DNA of 64,000 nt, taken from NCBI GenBank assembly GCA_032164295.1, contig JAJHTX010000005.1:1426001-1490000 (forward strand). Direction: 5' to 3'. This document shows positions 21,740 to 33,008 of the stretch, one piece after another. The stretch is from Inonotus obliquus. Lineage: Eukaryota > Basidiomycota > Agaricomycetes > Hymenochaetales > Hymenochaetaceae. The notes under the pieces are model-generated. The model was given only the letters and a program-made list of their open reading frames with translations, was not told where the DNA came from and made no database searches. The position numbers and the translations under genes were made by a program. The number at the start of each line of letters is the position of its first letter. Within the stretch, counting starts at the first letter, position 1.

Positions 21740-23874
21740 ATGTCGGTCTCCCCGACAGAAGAATCCATCCTTGACAAGCTCGACAAAGTCGCTCCTGCTG
21801 CTCTCAACAAATTCGATGCTTTTCCCAAATTACCTTCGTCCTACAAAGCGCGTTCTGGTGGACGTGGTTTCCTGACCGTTCTCGTCGCTTTCATCTCTTT
21901 CTTGCTCATCGTCAACGATATTGGGGAGTACTTCTGGGGCTGGCCGACGTATGAATTTGGGATAGACAGGAACGAGGAGAACTTCATGGCGGTCAACATT
22001 GACCTAATTGTAAACATGCCTTGTCGATGTACGTGCTCATTCTCTGTCCACAATTGGAGAGCTACAACTGAGGAGATGTACAGTCTTGAATGTGGACCTA
22101 CGGGACGCAGTAGGTGACCGGTTGTACCTTAGCGACGGTTTCCGACGGGATGGTGTAAGTCATCCCGTATTACTCTCACACATCTTCTGCAACACGTCTA
22201 ATGACAAACCCAGACACTCTTCGATATTGGCCAAGCTCAAACATTACAGTAAGCTATTTAGCCCTGTCGTATAATGAGCTCGCCACTGACAAACATGCAG
22301 AGCGTTCACACAAAATCTCGACGCTCGGCAGGCCGTGGCACAATCCCGCAAGTCTCGCGGATTCTTTGACACTATTTTCAGAAGAAATCCGAATAAGTTC
22401 CGACCGACGTATAATTATAAACCTGATGGTAGTGCTTGTCGTATATACGGCAGCATGAAGACGAAGAAAGTCACTGGTGAGCAGGTCACTTTGTTTTTTG
22501 TTTGACTGGGGAATTGATGCTGGTGAAGCCAATCTTCACGTTACCACCGCAGGTCACGGATACCGAAGTATACAACACGTCGACCACTCAAGTAAGAACG
22601 CTCTAGTCTAATGGTTCTTCTGAGCTGTTCTGAATTCTCCACAGTGATGAACCTATCACATGTGATTACCGACTTCTCGTTCGGTCCTTATTTCCCAGAC
22701 ATGGCACAACCACTCAAAAACACTTTCGAAGTCGCAAGAGAACGTACGTATGCGCATCCCGCACTTCTCATCCCTCCGTCTGATCCTATCTTTACCCGTC
22801 TCCAGCATTCCTCGCATATCAATACTTCCTAAACGTCGTTCCAACGACATACAACGCAGCGGGAGCCAAAACAGTACATACAAACCAATACAGCGTAACA
22901 CATTACACGCGTGTTTTGGAACACGACTCTGGCGTACCTGGTATATTCTTCAAATTCGATTTGGAACCGTTGCATATGACAGTTCGTCAACGAACAACAA
23001 CATTCATTCAATTCCTCATTCGGTTCGTCCTTTCCCTTTTCGACAAAACTAAGCTTTTCATTTATCTCATTGCCCTCGTTGAAATTGTAGAGTGGTAGGC
23101 GTAGTAGGAGGCGTATGGTGTTGCGCAGGCTGGGCATTCCGAATTTCCTCAAAAGCAATCGACGTCGTTTCAGGAGCGGATCGTACACCTGGTCTAGTCG
23201 CCGCCGAAGCAACAGGAGCGCAAACGAAAAGAAAATGGGGTGGAGGAGAATTACGTGCGCGTATTGGAGCTGCTTCAAAGCATAATGGAAATGGATGGGG
23301 CGGTGGTATGGATGGTGGTGGATCACCTTATGGGAGTTATGCGGGTACGCCTTTGGGTAGTGCTTTCATTGGTGGCGTTGGAGGAGGGGGAGGGGGAGGG
23401 TTAAGCCCAGCTTTATACGGAGGTAGTTTGAGTACTCCAGGACCTTATTCTCCTGCACCTGCAAGTGCCACATTAAGCACATACGGACGTTCAGTCACCG
23501 TCAACCCAGCACAGCCAGGACATACTCCCAACGGACCTTACGGACTCGGGTTAACATCATCCTCGATTTCAACACCTATATCAGCCCCGCCTTCTCAAAG
23601 TTTCTTTGCGGCTCAACAACAGCGTTCACTTCAGTCGTTTGGTGGTGGTGGAGGAGGTGGAGGGAATGGAGGGGTTCTACCGCTTACGCCGAATCCTTAT
23701 ACGCCTAATGGTAATGGTGGGAGGTTCCCGATGTCTCCCAATCCAGCGAACGGACACGGACACGTACCTGCGTCTCCCGCTCCCACCCCAACAGGTTTTG
23801 GACCTCATTCACCTGCTCCACCTAGGAGAGGAAGTAGTAAAGATAAAGAAAAGAATGAGAAGAAGTTGGATTGA
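21740..23874 (+). CDS. erv41: COPII-vesicle cargo receptor, Erv41 family
   Basis: The N terminus (MSVSPTEESILDKLDKVAPA) with LNKFDAFPKL and a first membrane segment (FLTVLVAFISFLLIVNDIGE) is the classic ERGIC N-domain. After introns come LNVDLRDAVGDRLYLSDGF, a lumenal domain with THYTRVLEHDSGVPGIFFKF and a second membrane segment (VVGVVGGVWCCAGWAFRISS). Erv41 pairs with Erv46 and cycles between ER and Golgi, returning escaped ER proteins. The last exon (about 23092-23874) adds roughly 200 residues of Gly/Ser/Pro-rich sequence absent from yeast Erv41, then ends KNEKKLD. A terminal KKLD fits the KKXX COPI-retrieval signal on a cytosolic tail. There are at least six exons. The start context and lack of upstream frame support 21740. 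Confidence 0.88.
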
Positions 23875-24611
23875 TCGCTTTGGTTTTTCTTTCTTTTTAT
23901 CGTTCTTTTTATCGTTTCTGGTCCGGTTTATCGCTTCGTCTGTTTTGTCTATCCGTTTCCGTTTGGCAGTTCCTTCCTTCTTTCCTTCCTTCCTGTTTGT
24001 TCTGTCATTTTGTTGGGTTTGATATTACAATAGGACAAAAGAAATAGAGTGGTGACTCGTACAGAGGTAAATTGGGCTCGCAGTTCTTGCGGTTCGACCC
24101 CAGTGTCTGTCGTCTGCTATGAAAGAAGAAGAAGAAAAAACATGACTATGACTATGACCATGTCCGATATCAATACCGATATTCAGGCGGTAGGTGGTTT
24201 ATCGGGACTCGGAGTTCAGTATGTATAAAGTTACGACAGAGGACCAAAGACCAAGTAGAACTAACAAACAAACTAACAAAAGCATTGTTCTTCCTTCCTA
24301 CGTTCCTTCCTTAGTTACCTCCTTCCTTAGTCCATCCTTCCTTCCTTAGTTCATCCTTCCTTCCCACTCTTCCGGGAGTCCCGTAGTCCGCTCAAAGATA
24401 CTTTTGCAGAAGTTTTGTTTTCCGTAATAGTACTGACATGACGCGAATGAGTGTGAAGTATGATGTCCTTTATGATTATTTCAGGCTACTGTCCGATGAG
24501 TGTCTACATATCGTCCATTTCCCTTCTAGTTCCTCCACACACACCTCCACACCTCCAATCCTCCAACCCATCTCCATCTCCCTCCCCCTCCCCCCTGACA
24601 AAAGGGTAAAC
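23875..24611. other. Convergent 3' region with CCTTCCTTAGT repeats
   Basis: Lies between the ends of erv41 (+) and the Maf-like gene (-). It holds pyrimidine-rich DNA and an imperfect tandem array of CCTTCCTTAGT/CCTTCCTTAGTCCAT units at about 24287-24370. No gene seen. Confidence 0.6.
24287..24370 (+). repeat. CCTTCCTTAGT-type minisatellite
   Basis: Four to five imperfect units built on CTTCCTT with interspersed TAGT and ATC spacers. Confidence 0.75.
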
Positions 24612-26428
24612 CTACACCTCCAAAAACCCATCCTCCTCCTCCACCAACACCTCCAAAAACTTCAAGAACGCACTCCCAGGAAACCCAACAACATTATTAT
24701 AATCTCCCTCAATCTTACTTACCAACACAGCACCTTGGCCCTGGATTGCGAAACCGCCTGCGCGGTCGAGGCCTTCGCCTGTATCTGCGTAGGCTGTGAG
24801 GATGTGTGGGGGGTTGGGGGAGAAGTGGACTAGGGTTCGTTCGTCCATTGATCTGTTGTTGTTTTTTTCGGAGGGAGGAGGTTAGTGAGGGTGGAAGAGA
24901 GGGAGGAGGGAGGAGGGAAAGACTAACTTTATTTGATACCCTGGTGCTTGGAGAACAGGATATACTATCCAATAAAAGAACAATAATCCATCAGCCAAGA
25001 ACTCAACATCAATACACCACAACACCGCAGTCACATCATGTTTAAACGTAATATGTCTTGAGAGAAATGCGTAAATGCGTACCAACTGTAACACCCGTAA
25101 CGACTTCACAAGCCGATCCGTTCAAATCAAGTAACATGCGTAGATTATCGGCTTTTGAGAGTGGTTTTTCGAGGATGTCGGGTCTTTCGGGTGGGAGGAG
25201 GGAGGGGTCTTGGTTGGATGTTGCGGGAAGGGTGTGGGTTAGGACTACTGTGTCGGCTGGGGTTTTTTCGTGTGTGAGGGGAGTGTAGAGTTGAAGTTAG
25301 TTGTTTGGACGATGGCGTTGTAGGAGTGAAGAAGTGATGAGGTGGACGGACGTACCTCCGATAACAAGATCCGGTGGATCATCCGGATTTTCAGTCTACA
25401 CGCCAAATAAAAGTCGTTTCACAACGTCAAGAACGTATCATCAATGAATAACGAATAATGAATAACGAATAGATAGAGACTCGCAAAAAAAGGACGGGAG
25501 ACGGGAGAAGGGAGACGTGTACGTACGACTAGACGTCTATACACTTCTACAGCTTTTTGAGTCGCGGTTGCCACTGGGTACTCATGTACGTCTTCGAATT
25601 CGGTTTGGGGTAACGTTTCTTCAAACGTTGAAGGTATTATTTCTGGTTCTATGCCCTTCACGTCGCGAATTTCATGACAGTTGAATGGTTGAATGGTTGA
25701 ATGGTTGAATATTTCGTAGATTTCATAGGTTTCGCGTGACGCAAACGCCGAATTACGTCGATTCGAGTGTTCCGAGTCGAGTCATCCGACCAACCGTTTG
25801 TTTTTCAGGTCCATCAAAAGGCGAAAGGGCGAAAGGCAGGTAAAAGGAAGATAAAAGTCAGTATAAACATCGTTGAGAGTTGACAAAACAGAAGTATCAA
25901 AACACCAACACACGCATACGAAATAAATAAGAAACTAGAAAGAAAAGAAAAGAAAAGACTTGACTTACGAAAGTAGCCAAAATCTCCTTCCTCCTCGGAC
26001 TAGCAGAAGCCAAAACAACGCGTTTCCCGGTGAGTTTGACGAGTCCGGGTACTTTCAACGCGTGTGGTTTTATTGCTTGGTGTTTCTTCGGCTTCTGAGG
26101 ATGAGTATGGGTCTGGGTCTGGCTGCTCTGACCCTGGTCCTGGTCCTGGTCCTGGTCCTGGTCCTGGTCCTGGTTCGAAGTTAGATTCGAGGTCTGAGAG
26201 GAGAATGAAGATCTAGAGAAAGAGAAAGACGAAAACGAAACAAAGAACACCAACCATTTTCCGACCCTCGCTTCTCTTCAACTCCAAGTCGTTATCGTTT
26301 CCAGTACCAATACCGTTTCCAATACCAATATCCCGATTCGACTTGGTCGACAAGTAGAACAGAAGAGTAATTGATATTAGTAGAGCGAGGGGAAGAATGA
26401 TATTGAGGCCGATATCGATGGAAGGCAT
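24612..26428 (-). CDS. Maf/YceF-like nucleotide pyrophosphatase with N-terminal membrane segment
   Basis: The diagnostic Maf motifs are present: [20 protein letters not shown], then across introns [15 protein letters not shown] (catalytic Asp in GADTVV), [20 protein letters not shown] and a C-terminal [19 protein letters not shown]. Maf enzymes hydrolyse non-canonical or modified nucleoside triphosphates, a house-cleaning role. The first exon appears to begin at 26428 ([20 protein letters not shown]), giving an N-terminal membrane helix, followed by a Gln-Asp repeat (26130-26172) before the catalytic domain. The splice from exon 1 to the Maf domain is unclear, since the candidate donor after EGRKM is weak, so the true start may be further right or in the second exon. 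Catalytic part confidence is high; N terminus is low. Confidence 0.8.
26130..26172 (+). repeat. Hexanucleotide repeat encoding a Gln-Asp run
   Basis: About seven copies of CTGGTC, read on the minus strand as CAGGAC (Gln-Asp), inside the N-terminal part of the Maf-like gene. Likely length-variable. Confidence 0.85.
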
Positions 26429-26852
26429 CCACTTCTGATTTTACTACTAGCTGGCTGAGCAGGCTGTGAGCTGTGCCACTGATGTGTGATGTTGCGTTCG
26501 AATGAGTGATGGAGAGATGATCGACGCGACGTGTTACTTTACGATCGACGCTTGCTGAGTCATCACTGATACACCTAGATACCATAATTAGATAAGCTTC
26601 CTTTCACAGGAATTGTATGATCCCGTCATCCCGCTTTCACTCCCACTCCCAACTCCCACTCCCAATATTAATTAATCTCACTCAATATTAACTCCTCTGA
26701 GTCGGTGACATTAGATAATAGAAGAAGATCAGCGATACAAATATGGCAATCGGCAATAACATATAACATACAACGTCATAGGCGGTCCACTACACTTTAT
26801 TACAAAAACATCTCCCCCGCATTTCTGCTTCCGTAATCACTCCTTCTCCCGA
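26429..26852. other. Divergent interval between the Maf-like and isochorismatase-like genes
   Basis: No gene seen. It contains an imperfect CCCACTCCCAACTCCCACTC repeat near 26640 and AT-rich DNA, with a shared 5' region for two divergent genes. Confidence 0.4.
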
Positions 26853-27434
26853 ATGGCCACCTCTCCAAGAAAAGTCCTTCTCCTCGTAGACGTACAACAC
26901 GCAATCCTAAACCCACTCACAGGGGTCCCAAACGCATCAAAAGTTTCCTCAAACATCGAACGCTCCCTCGCCCTCGCCCGTACAGCCCAACACCCCCCTC
27001 TCATCGTCCACGTCCGAAACACAGGCGAACCAGGCGACCCAGACGCGCCAGGCACACCAGGCTGGCAACTCGTCCACTCTCCACGCCCAGGCGAACTCGT
27101 CATCGACAAAACGAAGAACAACGCGTTTGCGGGCACGAAATTGGGCGAATGGGTGGATAGGAAGGCGGCGCTGGTGGTTGTGGGTATGCAGAGTGATTTT
27201 TGCATAAGGGCGACGTGTAGTGCTGCGCTTGGACGGGGGAATACGGTGTTTTTGGTTGAGGATGCGCATGCGACGTTTGATAGGCCTGAGGCGTATAAAG
27301 AGGATGTGGGTGGACCGGTGGTGGTGACGCCTGCTGCGAGGGTGGAGAAGGAGATTGAGAGTGAGTTGGAGGAGGCTGGGGTGTTTGTGGTTAAAGTGGA
27401 GGATTTACGGCATATTTTTGATGAGGATTCGTAA
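26853..27434 (+). CDS. Isochorismatase-like cysteine hydrolase
   Basis: A single-exon gene of 193 residues, the normal length for this family. The catalytic triad is visible: Asp in VLLLVDVQHA, Lys in VIDKTKNNAFAGT, and the nucleophilic Cys in MQSDFCIRATCSAA. Family members cleave amides, ureas or vinyl ethers (isochorismate, nicotinamide, biuret and others) in the cytosol, so the substrate cannot be named from sequence. The 5' half is C-rich and the 3' half G-rich on the coding strand, an odd composition switch near 27120. Transcribed divergently from the Maf-like gene. Confidence 0.88.
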   Translation: MATSPRKVLLLVDVQHAILNPLTGVPNASKVSSNIERSLALARTAQHPPLIVHVRNTGEPGDPDAPGTPGWQLVHSPRPGELVIDKTKNNAFAGTKLGEWVDRKAALVVVGMQSDFCIRATCSAALGRGNTVFLVEDAHATFDRPEAYKEDVGGPVVVTPAARVEKEIESELEEAGVFVVKVEDLRHIFDEDS

Positions 27435-28098
27435 CGCGAGGATAGAGGAACGGACGAAGTCTCTTTCGGGTCTATTTCATCTCTTCATCTCATTGGGCTT
27501 CCCTTTAGATTGTTGGTGGAGGATAGGAAAGACGGAGATACGTCGGTTGAGTACGTATGTTTCGCGCAGATGTGGGGAGAGTTTAGATGGGTGATATGAT
27601 GAGGATTTTGTATGGAGTTGCCGCCGGTTTCCTGGCTGATAGTGTTAGTGTGTGACGTTACTCCTTTCTTCTATCTCCGTTTTTTTTGTCTTTTTTGTTT
27701 GGGTTTTTGTAGCTTGTGTGTATCCCCCTGTTTGCTCTCTCTTTTTTCGTGGTTGTTGTATATACAGTATCATCTCATCTCAACCAAACAATCTCACCCT
27801 TCTCGTCCCTTCCCATTCACACGGAATCTACGTCTACTTCCACTTTCCACCTTCCACGTCGATCTGTTCTCTGTACGTATATGCCAGTAGTACATTCAAC
27901 GCACATCTACACCTACACTTACACCTCGCATACACTTGTAGCTCTTACTATACAATACCAGCTTCACCCTATGCATCATAAGGTACGAAATTAGCATTAG
28001 GGTTGGCAAGGATACATATAATATTGGTAATGCTTGGTGCGTGGTATTTCGAGATGAAAGATAGAGGATGAAGATGGAGAGGAGGTATTATCATTCGT
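27435..28098. other. Convergent 3' region, isochorismatase-like gene and hus1
   Basis: Pyrimidine-rich with poly(T) tracts near 27660-27700. No gene seen. Confidence 0.45.
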
Positions 28099-29839
28099 AC
28101 TAGTAATCACCACCACTTAACCGCGCAGGGATCCAAAACGTTAATACTCCACCTGCGTCTTGGACGTCTCCGATGTAGACGTAGAGGATCATACAGTGGT
28201 CTTCGCATACACCTGTTGATATCATGATACGAGTTTGATGTTAGTTTGAGGTGAGGATAGACGAAAGCGAGAGCGAGCAAAGGAATTCCACGCAAAGATG
28301 GAGAGATGAGAGACGGAAAGAAGGAAGGAGAGAAGGGAGGAAAGACGAAAGACGGAAAGACGTACATGCGATAGTAGTAGTCGATACGACATGACTTGAT
28401 AAAAACTTGAGGAAAGCACGGGTTGATAGGTGGACGTTATACCATTGGTTTACATCTCTTTCCTCTTCCGGTTCCTGTTCTACTTCGTGTTCGTGTTCGG
28501 CTTCTAAATCCATATGAGAGGGGGATGAGGAGGATAGAGCTTGAAGGGTTTTGGTTTCTGATCGTGTATGAATTTGCGTTTGCGTTCGAGGATGAGTTGT
28601 GGATTGCGATTGGGTTTGGGTTTGAGATGAGGGTGGTTTAGTACGTGGTTGTGTTGAGGTGTTGGATGAGGAAGCTTCATTTCGAGATTCGTAGTTCCAT
28701 AGTGTTCATATATCCCATCGAGTTCCGAAGGAGTTAACATAAGGAGTTCGTCAGAAATTGCGAGAGGCAGAATAGAAATAAAAATCAGAATCAGTCTCAT
28801 TTCAAAGAACAGAGAAGAAAATGCGAAAAATAATAAAATAAATATCATACATACATAAATTCGGAATCACGCATTTCGACCACTGCGTTTGAACTCTCAC
28901 TTGATCAGACTCGACCGAAAACCGAAGTCCTCCTCGATGATTCGCTTGAATACCAATCACGTCTGTCATTGTTCTCATCCTCTCAACTATCGTTCGAAGT
29001 TTTTGAAGTGGTGGGAGGAGGATGTGGATCTGTGTGTTTCCAATCAATCAATAATCACTGTTTGAGTTTAAGTTTGAGGCGAAGGGAGGGTCGTACGTAG
29101 AAGGGAAAAAGAGAATAAAGGGAAAGGGACGTACATCCGGTTCAGGACATAAAGGTTCTTTCAACTTTCTCATATCCGACGTTTTTAACACCTCAATCGA
29201 TACATCATGACTCACACTCGCTCTTCTCCTCCCTCCTCCTCCTCCTCCCCCTCCTCCTATAGTAGACGTACCAAAACCACTCAAGCCACCCACACTCCCT
29301 AACGCCAATACAATATCAAATGACAACACAGCACGTCCATGTTTCTTTGCGAGTTTCATTATTATGTCGGATGAAGAAGCCGCGGAACGTAAAGCTTGAG
29401 AGAGAGCTTCGGGTGAGAGAAGAAGACTGATTTCGTTATTCGAGTTGGATTGGATTCGGTAATCTGTAAAGAGGGAGTCCTGATTTGCATATCAAACCCG
29501 TTAGGATGCTCTTGTTTGTGAAATACTCAAGAGTATAGGGAGACATACGACTTTTATCGTTCTATTTCGTGGTTAGTTATATGCCTTGTATTTGTGTGTG
29601 GAAAAACTCGTACTTACGACCAGACTTGTACGCCATCTTCCGTTTCTTCGTTGCATATAATATGCATCTCAGTCTCTGTAAATCGTACAATACATCGTTT
29701 CTGTAGTTTTTCTATCGCTTGGATGATACCTATGGTCAATACCACACGTATTAGACGCGTAAGACTCAGAAGAAACGCGTCACGAAAAGGACGTACGTTG
29801 GAAAGTTTGAACGTGCTCGATATTGGCTCGGAATCGCAT
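28099..29839 (-). CDS. hus1: DNA-damage checkpoint clamp subunit Hus1
   Basis: Hus1 is one subunit of the Rad9-Hus1-Rad1 (9-1-1) ring loaded at damaged DNA to activate the ATR/Rad3 checkpoint. The start at 29839 gives MRFRANIEHVQTFQ, typical of the family. After an intron come RIIQAIEKLQKRCIVRFTET and GVQVWS. Then follow LFTDYRIQSNSNNE, IIMKLAKKHGRAVLSF, HDVSIEVL, EPLCPEPDV, ILLPPLQKLRTIVERM and a C-terminal FLKFLSSHVVS, CMILYVYIGD and LTFWIPARLSGGDY. Every Hus1 landmark is in order. Insertions unlike yeast are a poly-Gly/Arg loop encoded at 29221-29260 and an acidic Glu-rich plus Gln/Thr-rich loop (about 28450-28700). About seven exons. Divergent from ubp8. Confidence 0.92.
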
Positions 29840-30150
29840 GATACCTTGGTTCTAGATGACAAAATCGAGTGTTATTATATTGTAAGGATACGGATGATGT
29901 TGATTCGATTGTGAGCTGGGAGGTACTTGTGTGGTCGAATACGCCTCCAGGACCGAGGGGCGACGCGTCCAAGTCGAAGGAGAGAAAGGAAGTAATCGAC
30001 GCGACAATTGCAACGTCGATCGCGAGAAAATGATCAACGCTTTCCTCTTTTGACATCAGCAGAACGGAACCCGGCACTCCGTCCGGCACTCAATGGCATC
30101 GGCAGTGGGCACATTACAGCAGCAGCAAACCACTGGATAGAAACACACTC
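29840..30150. promoter_or_regulatory. Bidirectional 5' region of hus1 and ubp8
   Basis: 311 bp between divergent start codons. No specific motif was identified. Confidence 0.4.
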
Positions 30151-32541
30151 ATGGACATCTCAATGTCCTCTCCTCCATCACCATCATTAGAAATGGACGT
30201 AGACGCCGATACATCAAGCGAGACTATCCCAGATACCCGATGTCCACATGTGGATACAGCGTTTGCGGTAGAAGCTGCTCGTCTTTCGATGTTGCGCAAG
30301 TACAGGTCTGCTATTGCGTGGAGTGCGTCTAGTAGCGGGAGGTCTGCGAAGCGTAGGAAGGTGCGTTTTGGGTTATGGTGTTCTTGGATGATGAAAGGGC
30401 GTGGCTTACGTTGAAGTGATGATTTGTTGTTGTCGTGGTGCGAATGCGTTTTGTTAGTTGCAAACCCCGACGTGTGGGACGTGTGGTCTTGTCTTACATC
30501 GGCCTTTTATATGTTTACATTGTTCGTATGGCGGATGTTGGAAGGATGGACATATTCTTGCGCATATGAAAAATTTGGATCATCAGTTCTGTGAGTAACT
30601 TATCTCCTCTGCTTTCCTTAGCCTTGAGGGAGTTTACGTTCATCTGTTTCGTTTAACGAACGTGTAACATAGGTGCTGACGTCAAGACGGGCTCCGTATT
30701 TTGTATCGAATGCGACGATATTATTTCTGATGATAAATTCGAGGAGCTTTTCCGTCAGACGACTCTTCATGTAGAAGAGAAGGAGACGAAGTTTGTATGT
30801 GAGTTACCGCAAGCCATCGGATGATAGAGTCGGGGTTCAACGTCTTCTATAGCTCAGCGAAAGCAAAGAGAGAAGTATACTCCGTGGAAGCCAGAACCAA
30901 GGGATGAAGTGATACTTGCAAATACGTCACCGGTATCATGTACTGGTAAGCAAGGAATCTTTTACTATCCAAATCAACTCATTTATGCGTTTTGCTTTGC
31001 GTCTGCTTTATCAGGCCGGATAGGTTTACTGAACCTTGGGCAAACATGCTTCTTGAGTGCTGTCGTCCAATGTTTCCTGCATAACCCTATGCTGCGAAGT
31101 TACTTCCTCAGCGATTCGCACAATAGCAAGGCATGCAAACTAAAGGAATGCATGTGTTGCGAATTGGATAAGCTCTTCGCGGAGGCACGTTCAAGTTCAT
31201 TATCACTCTCTAATTCTGAGTTCAAAAGGTTAATACTTTGACTCTCTTGTAGGTATATTCTGGGAAATCTACGGTCTTTGGACCTGCCACTCTGCTTGCT
31301 ACAACTTGGAAAGCATCCTCAGAACTCGCCGGCTACTCGCAACACGACGCTCACGAATTCTTCATCTCCGCTCTAAACCAACTACACAAGAGTGCATACG
31401 GCAATACGAGCATATCGTGCAATTGCTTCATACATAATGTGTTTGGTGGTCAGTTGCAGAGCGATCATACGTGTAATAAATGTGGGAGCGTGTCGAGCAA
31501 GGTTGATCCTATCCTGGACCTTAGTTTACAATTGGATGAAGGAAATGACGAGGAATGTACGTTAGCTGGATGTCTTCGTCGGTGAGAGGTCTCGTTTTCT
31601 TGGACGCCAGTGAACTTGATGAGCTCATTCTGATATAGGTTTACGCATTCTGAGACAATGGCGAAATATAGTTGTACTCGATGTGGTCCTCAGGTATGAC
31701 TTACTCAGTAAAACGTTTTCTGGAATTATATTAATCTCCCTTGACAGCAAGCAACGAAACGACTGTCAATACGAAAGTTACCGCCTGTATTAAGCATCCA
31801 GTTCAAGGTACCTACTCAACGGACTCTGACATGACTCTGTTGTTGCTAACTCAAGATGACGTACAGCGATTCGAACACGAGGGTCAAAATGGCAAAGCCA
31901 CACCAAGGAAGATCGACACGCACGTTCGGATCCCCGCTTCTATTAACATGCAACCTTTTACGACAATAGGGATCAAGAGCCAGGAAGGTGAGAAGAAGAT
32001 ACGGTGCGTATAATAACGCCCAACTGCCCTACGCAAGCTCATTAGTATTCCTTTTGATCTGACACATTCGTGTGAAGTTTGGGTCCAAATGGTATTTACG
32101 AGTATGATTTATTTGCGGTCATCAATCATGATGGTCAAATCGACACTGGACATTATACCAACTACGCTCGCTCGCAGGATGAGGTAAGTTTTGTTCCCTT
32201 GGCGCAGTTTTATCCATCCTAATCCTACCTTTCGCCACACATTAGTGGTATCGTTATGACGATGACAAGTAAGCAACATCGCACAACTCTCCACCAGCCT
32301 CTAATCCAAACAACTTTCTCTAGAATCACACATTCCTCAATCGACACCGTACTCAAATCCACCATATACATGTGTTTCTACGTGAAACGGCACTTGGACT
32401 ATAAACCTTTCACGCTCCCTACGTATAAGATTGCACGTGAGAATGAGGCTGTCAAGGAACGGGAGAAAGAGCGGGAGAAGGAGAGGGAGAAAGAGGCGAC
32501 GAGGAATAAGGAGTTGGAAGAGGCTTTGTTGGGGATTATTT
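30151..32541 (+). CDS. ubp8: SAGA-associated ubiquitin hydrolase Ubp8/USP22
   Basis: The deubiquitinase of the SAGA complex removes ubiquitin from histone H2B. Exon 1 starts at 30151 (MDISMSSPPSPSLEMDVDAD). After an intron the ZnF-UBP domain follows (TCGTCGLVLHRPFICLHC, GGCWKDGHILAHMKNLDHQF, FCIECDD), then the peptidase C19 domain. Its Cys box is GLLNLGQTCFLSAVVQCF, DAHEFF follows, a zinc-site pair is CNKC and CTRC, and the His box is GQIDTGHYTNYAR. The end has a highly charged repeat (EREKEREKEREKE) before ELEEALLGII. ZnF-UBP followed by C19 at this size is the Ubp8/USP22/27/51 layout. At least eight short introns; all catalytic residues present. Confidence 0.9.
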
Positions 32542-33008
32542 GATGATTAATTTGTGTGTAAGTTGTAGGTGGCTTTGTGGTTATTTTCTGTAAACTTTGA
32601 TGTGTCATTAGTTACGGATTTCATGTGTACGTGTACAATAGACATAAATTGGTGAGCTAGGCATACACTATTTGAGAGTCCTATGGACAATGGAAAATCC
32701 GGCCCGCTAAATCAGATTGCACCTGACAATCAACATCCAGTAGTCTCCCACAGGTACTATTTCCGGACTTATATATACATGTAGATAACTTGGGACTGAG
32801 CTGAAGTACTTCATCCCTCCCAGCCCAACAATCCTACAACGAACTCGAAGCGTCGTATCGTATCGTAATCATTGTATCACGTTTGATAAAGACACTCGGA
32901 TCAGGTCTTGATTAGAGGAGGTTAGTGATTCCTTCCTCTTGATCATTTTCACTTTCGCATTGTGATTTCTGAAGAAATCCGGGTCTATGATAGCATACAT
33001 ATATAGCA
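32542..33008. other. Intergenic between ubp8 and the aldolase gene
   Basis: No gene seen. It contains the ubp8 3' end and the promoter of the gene at 33009. Confidence 0.4.

Noticed and set aside
24080..24115. Possible tRNA T-arm (GGTTCGACCCC)
   Set aside because: No matching acceptor stem, D-arm or anticodon arm could be drawn around it.
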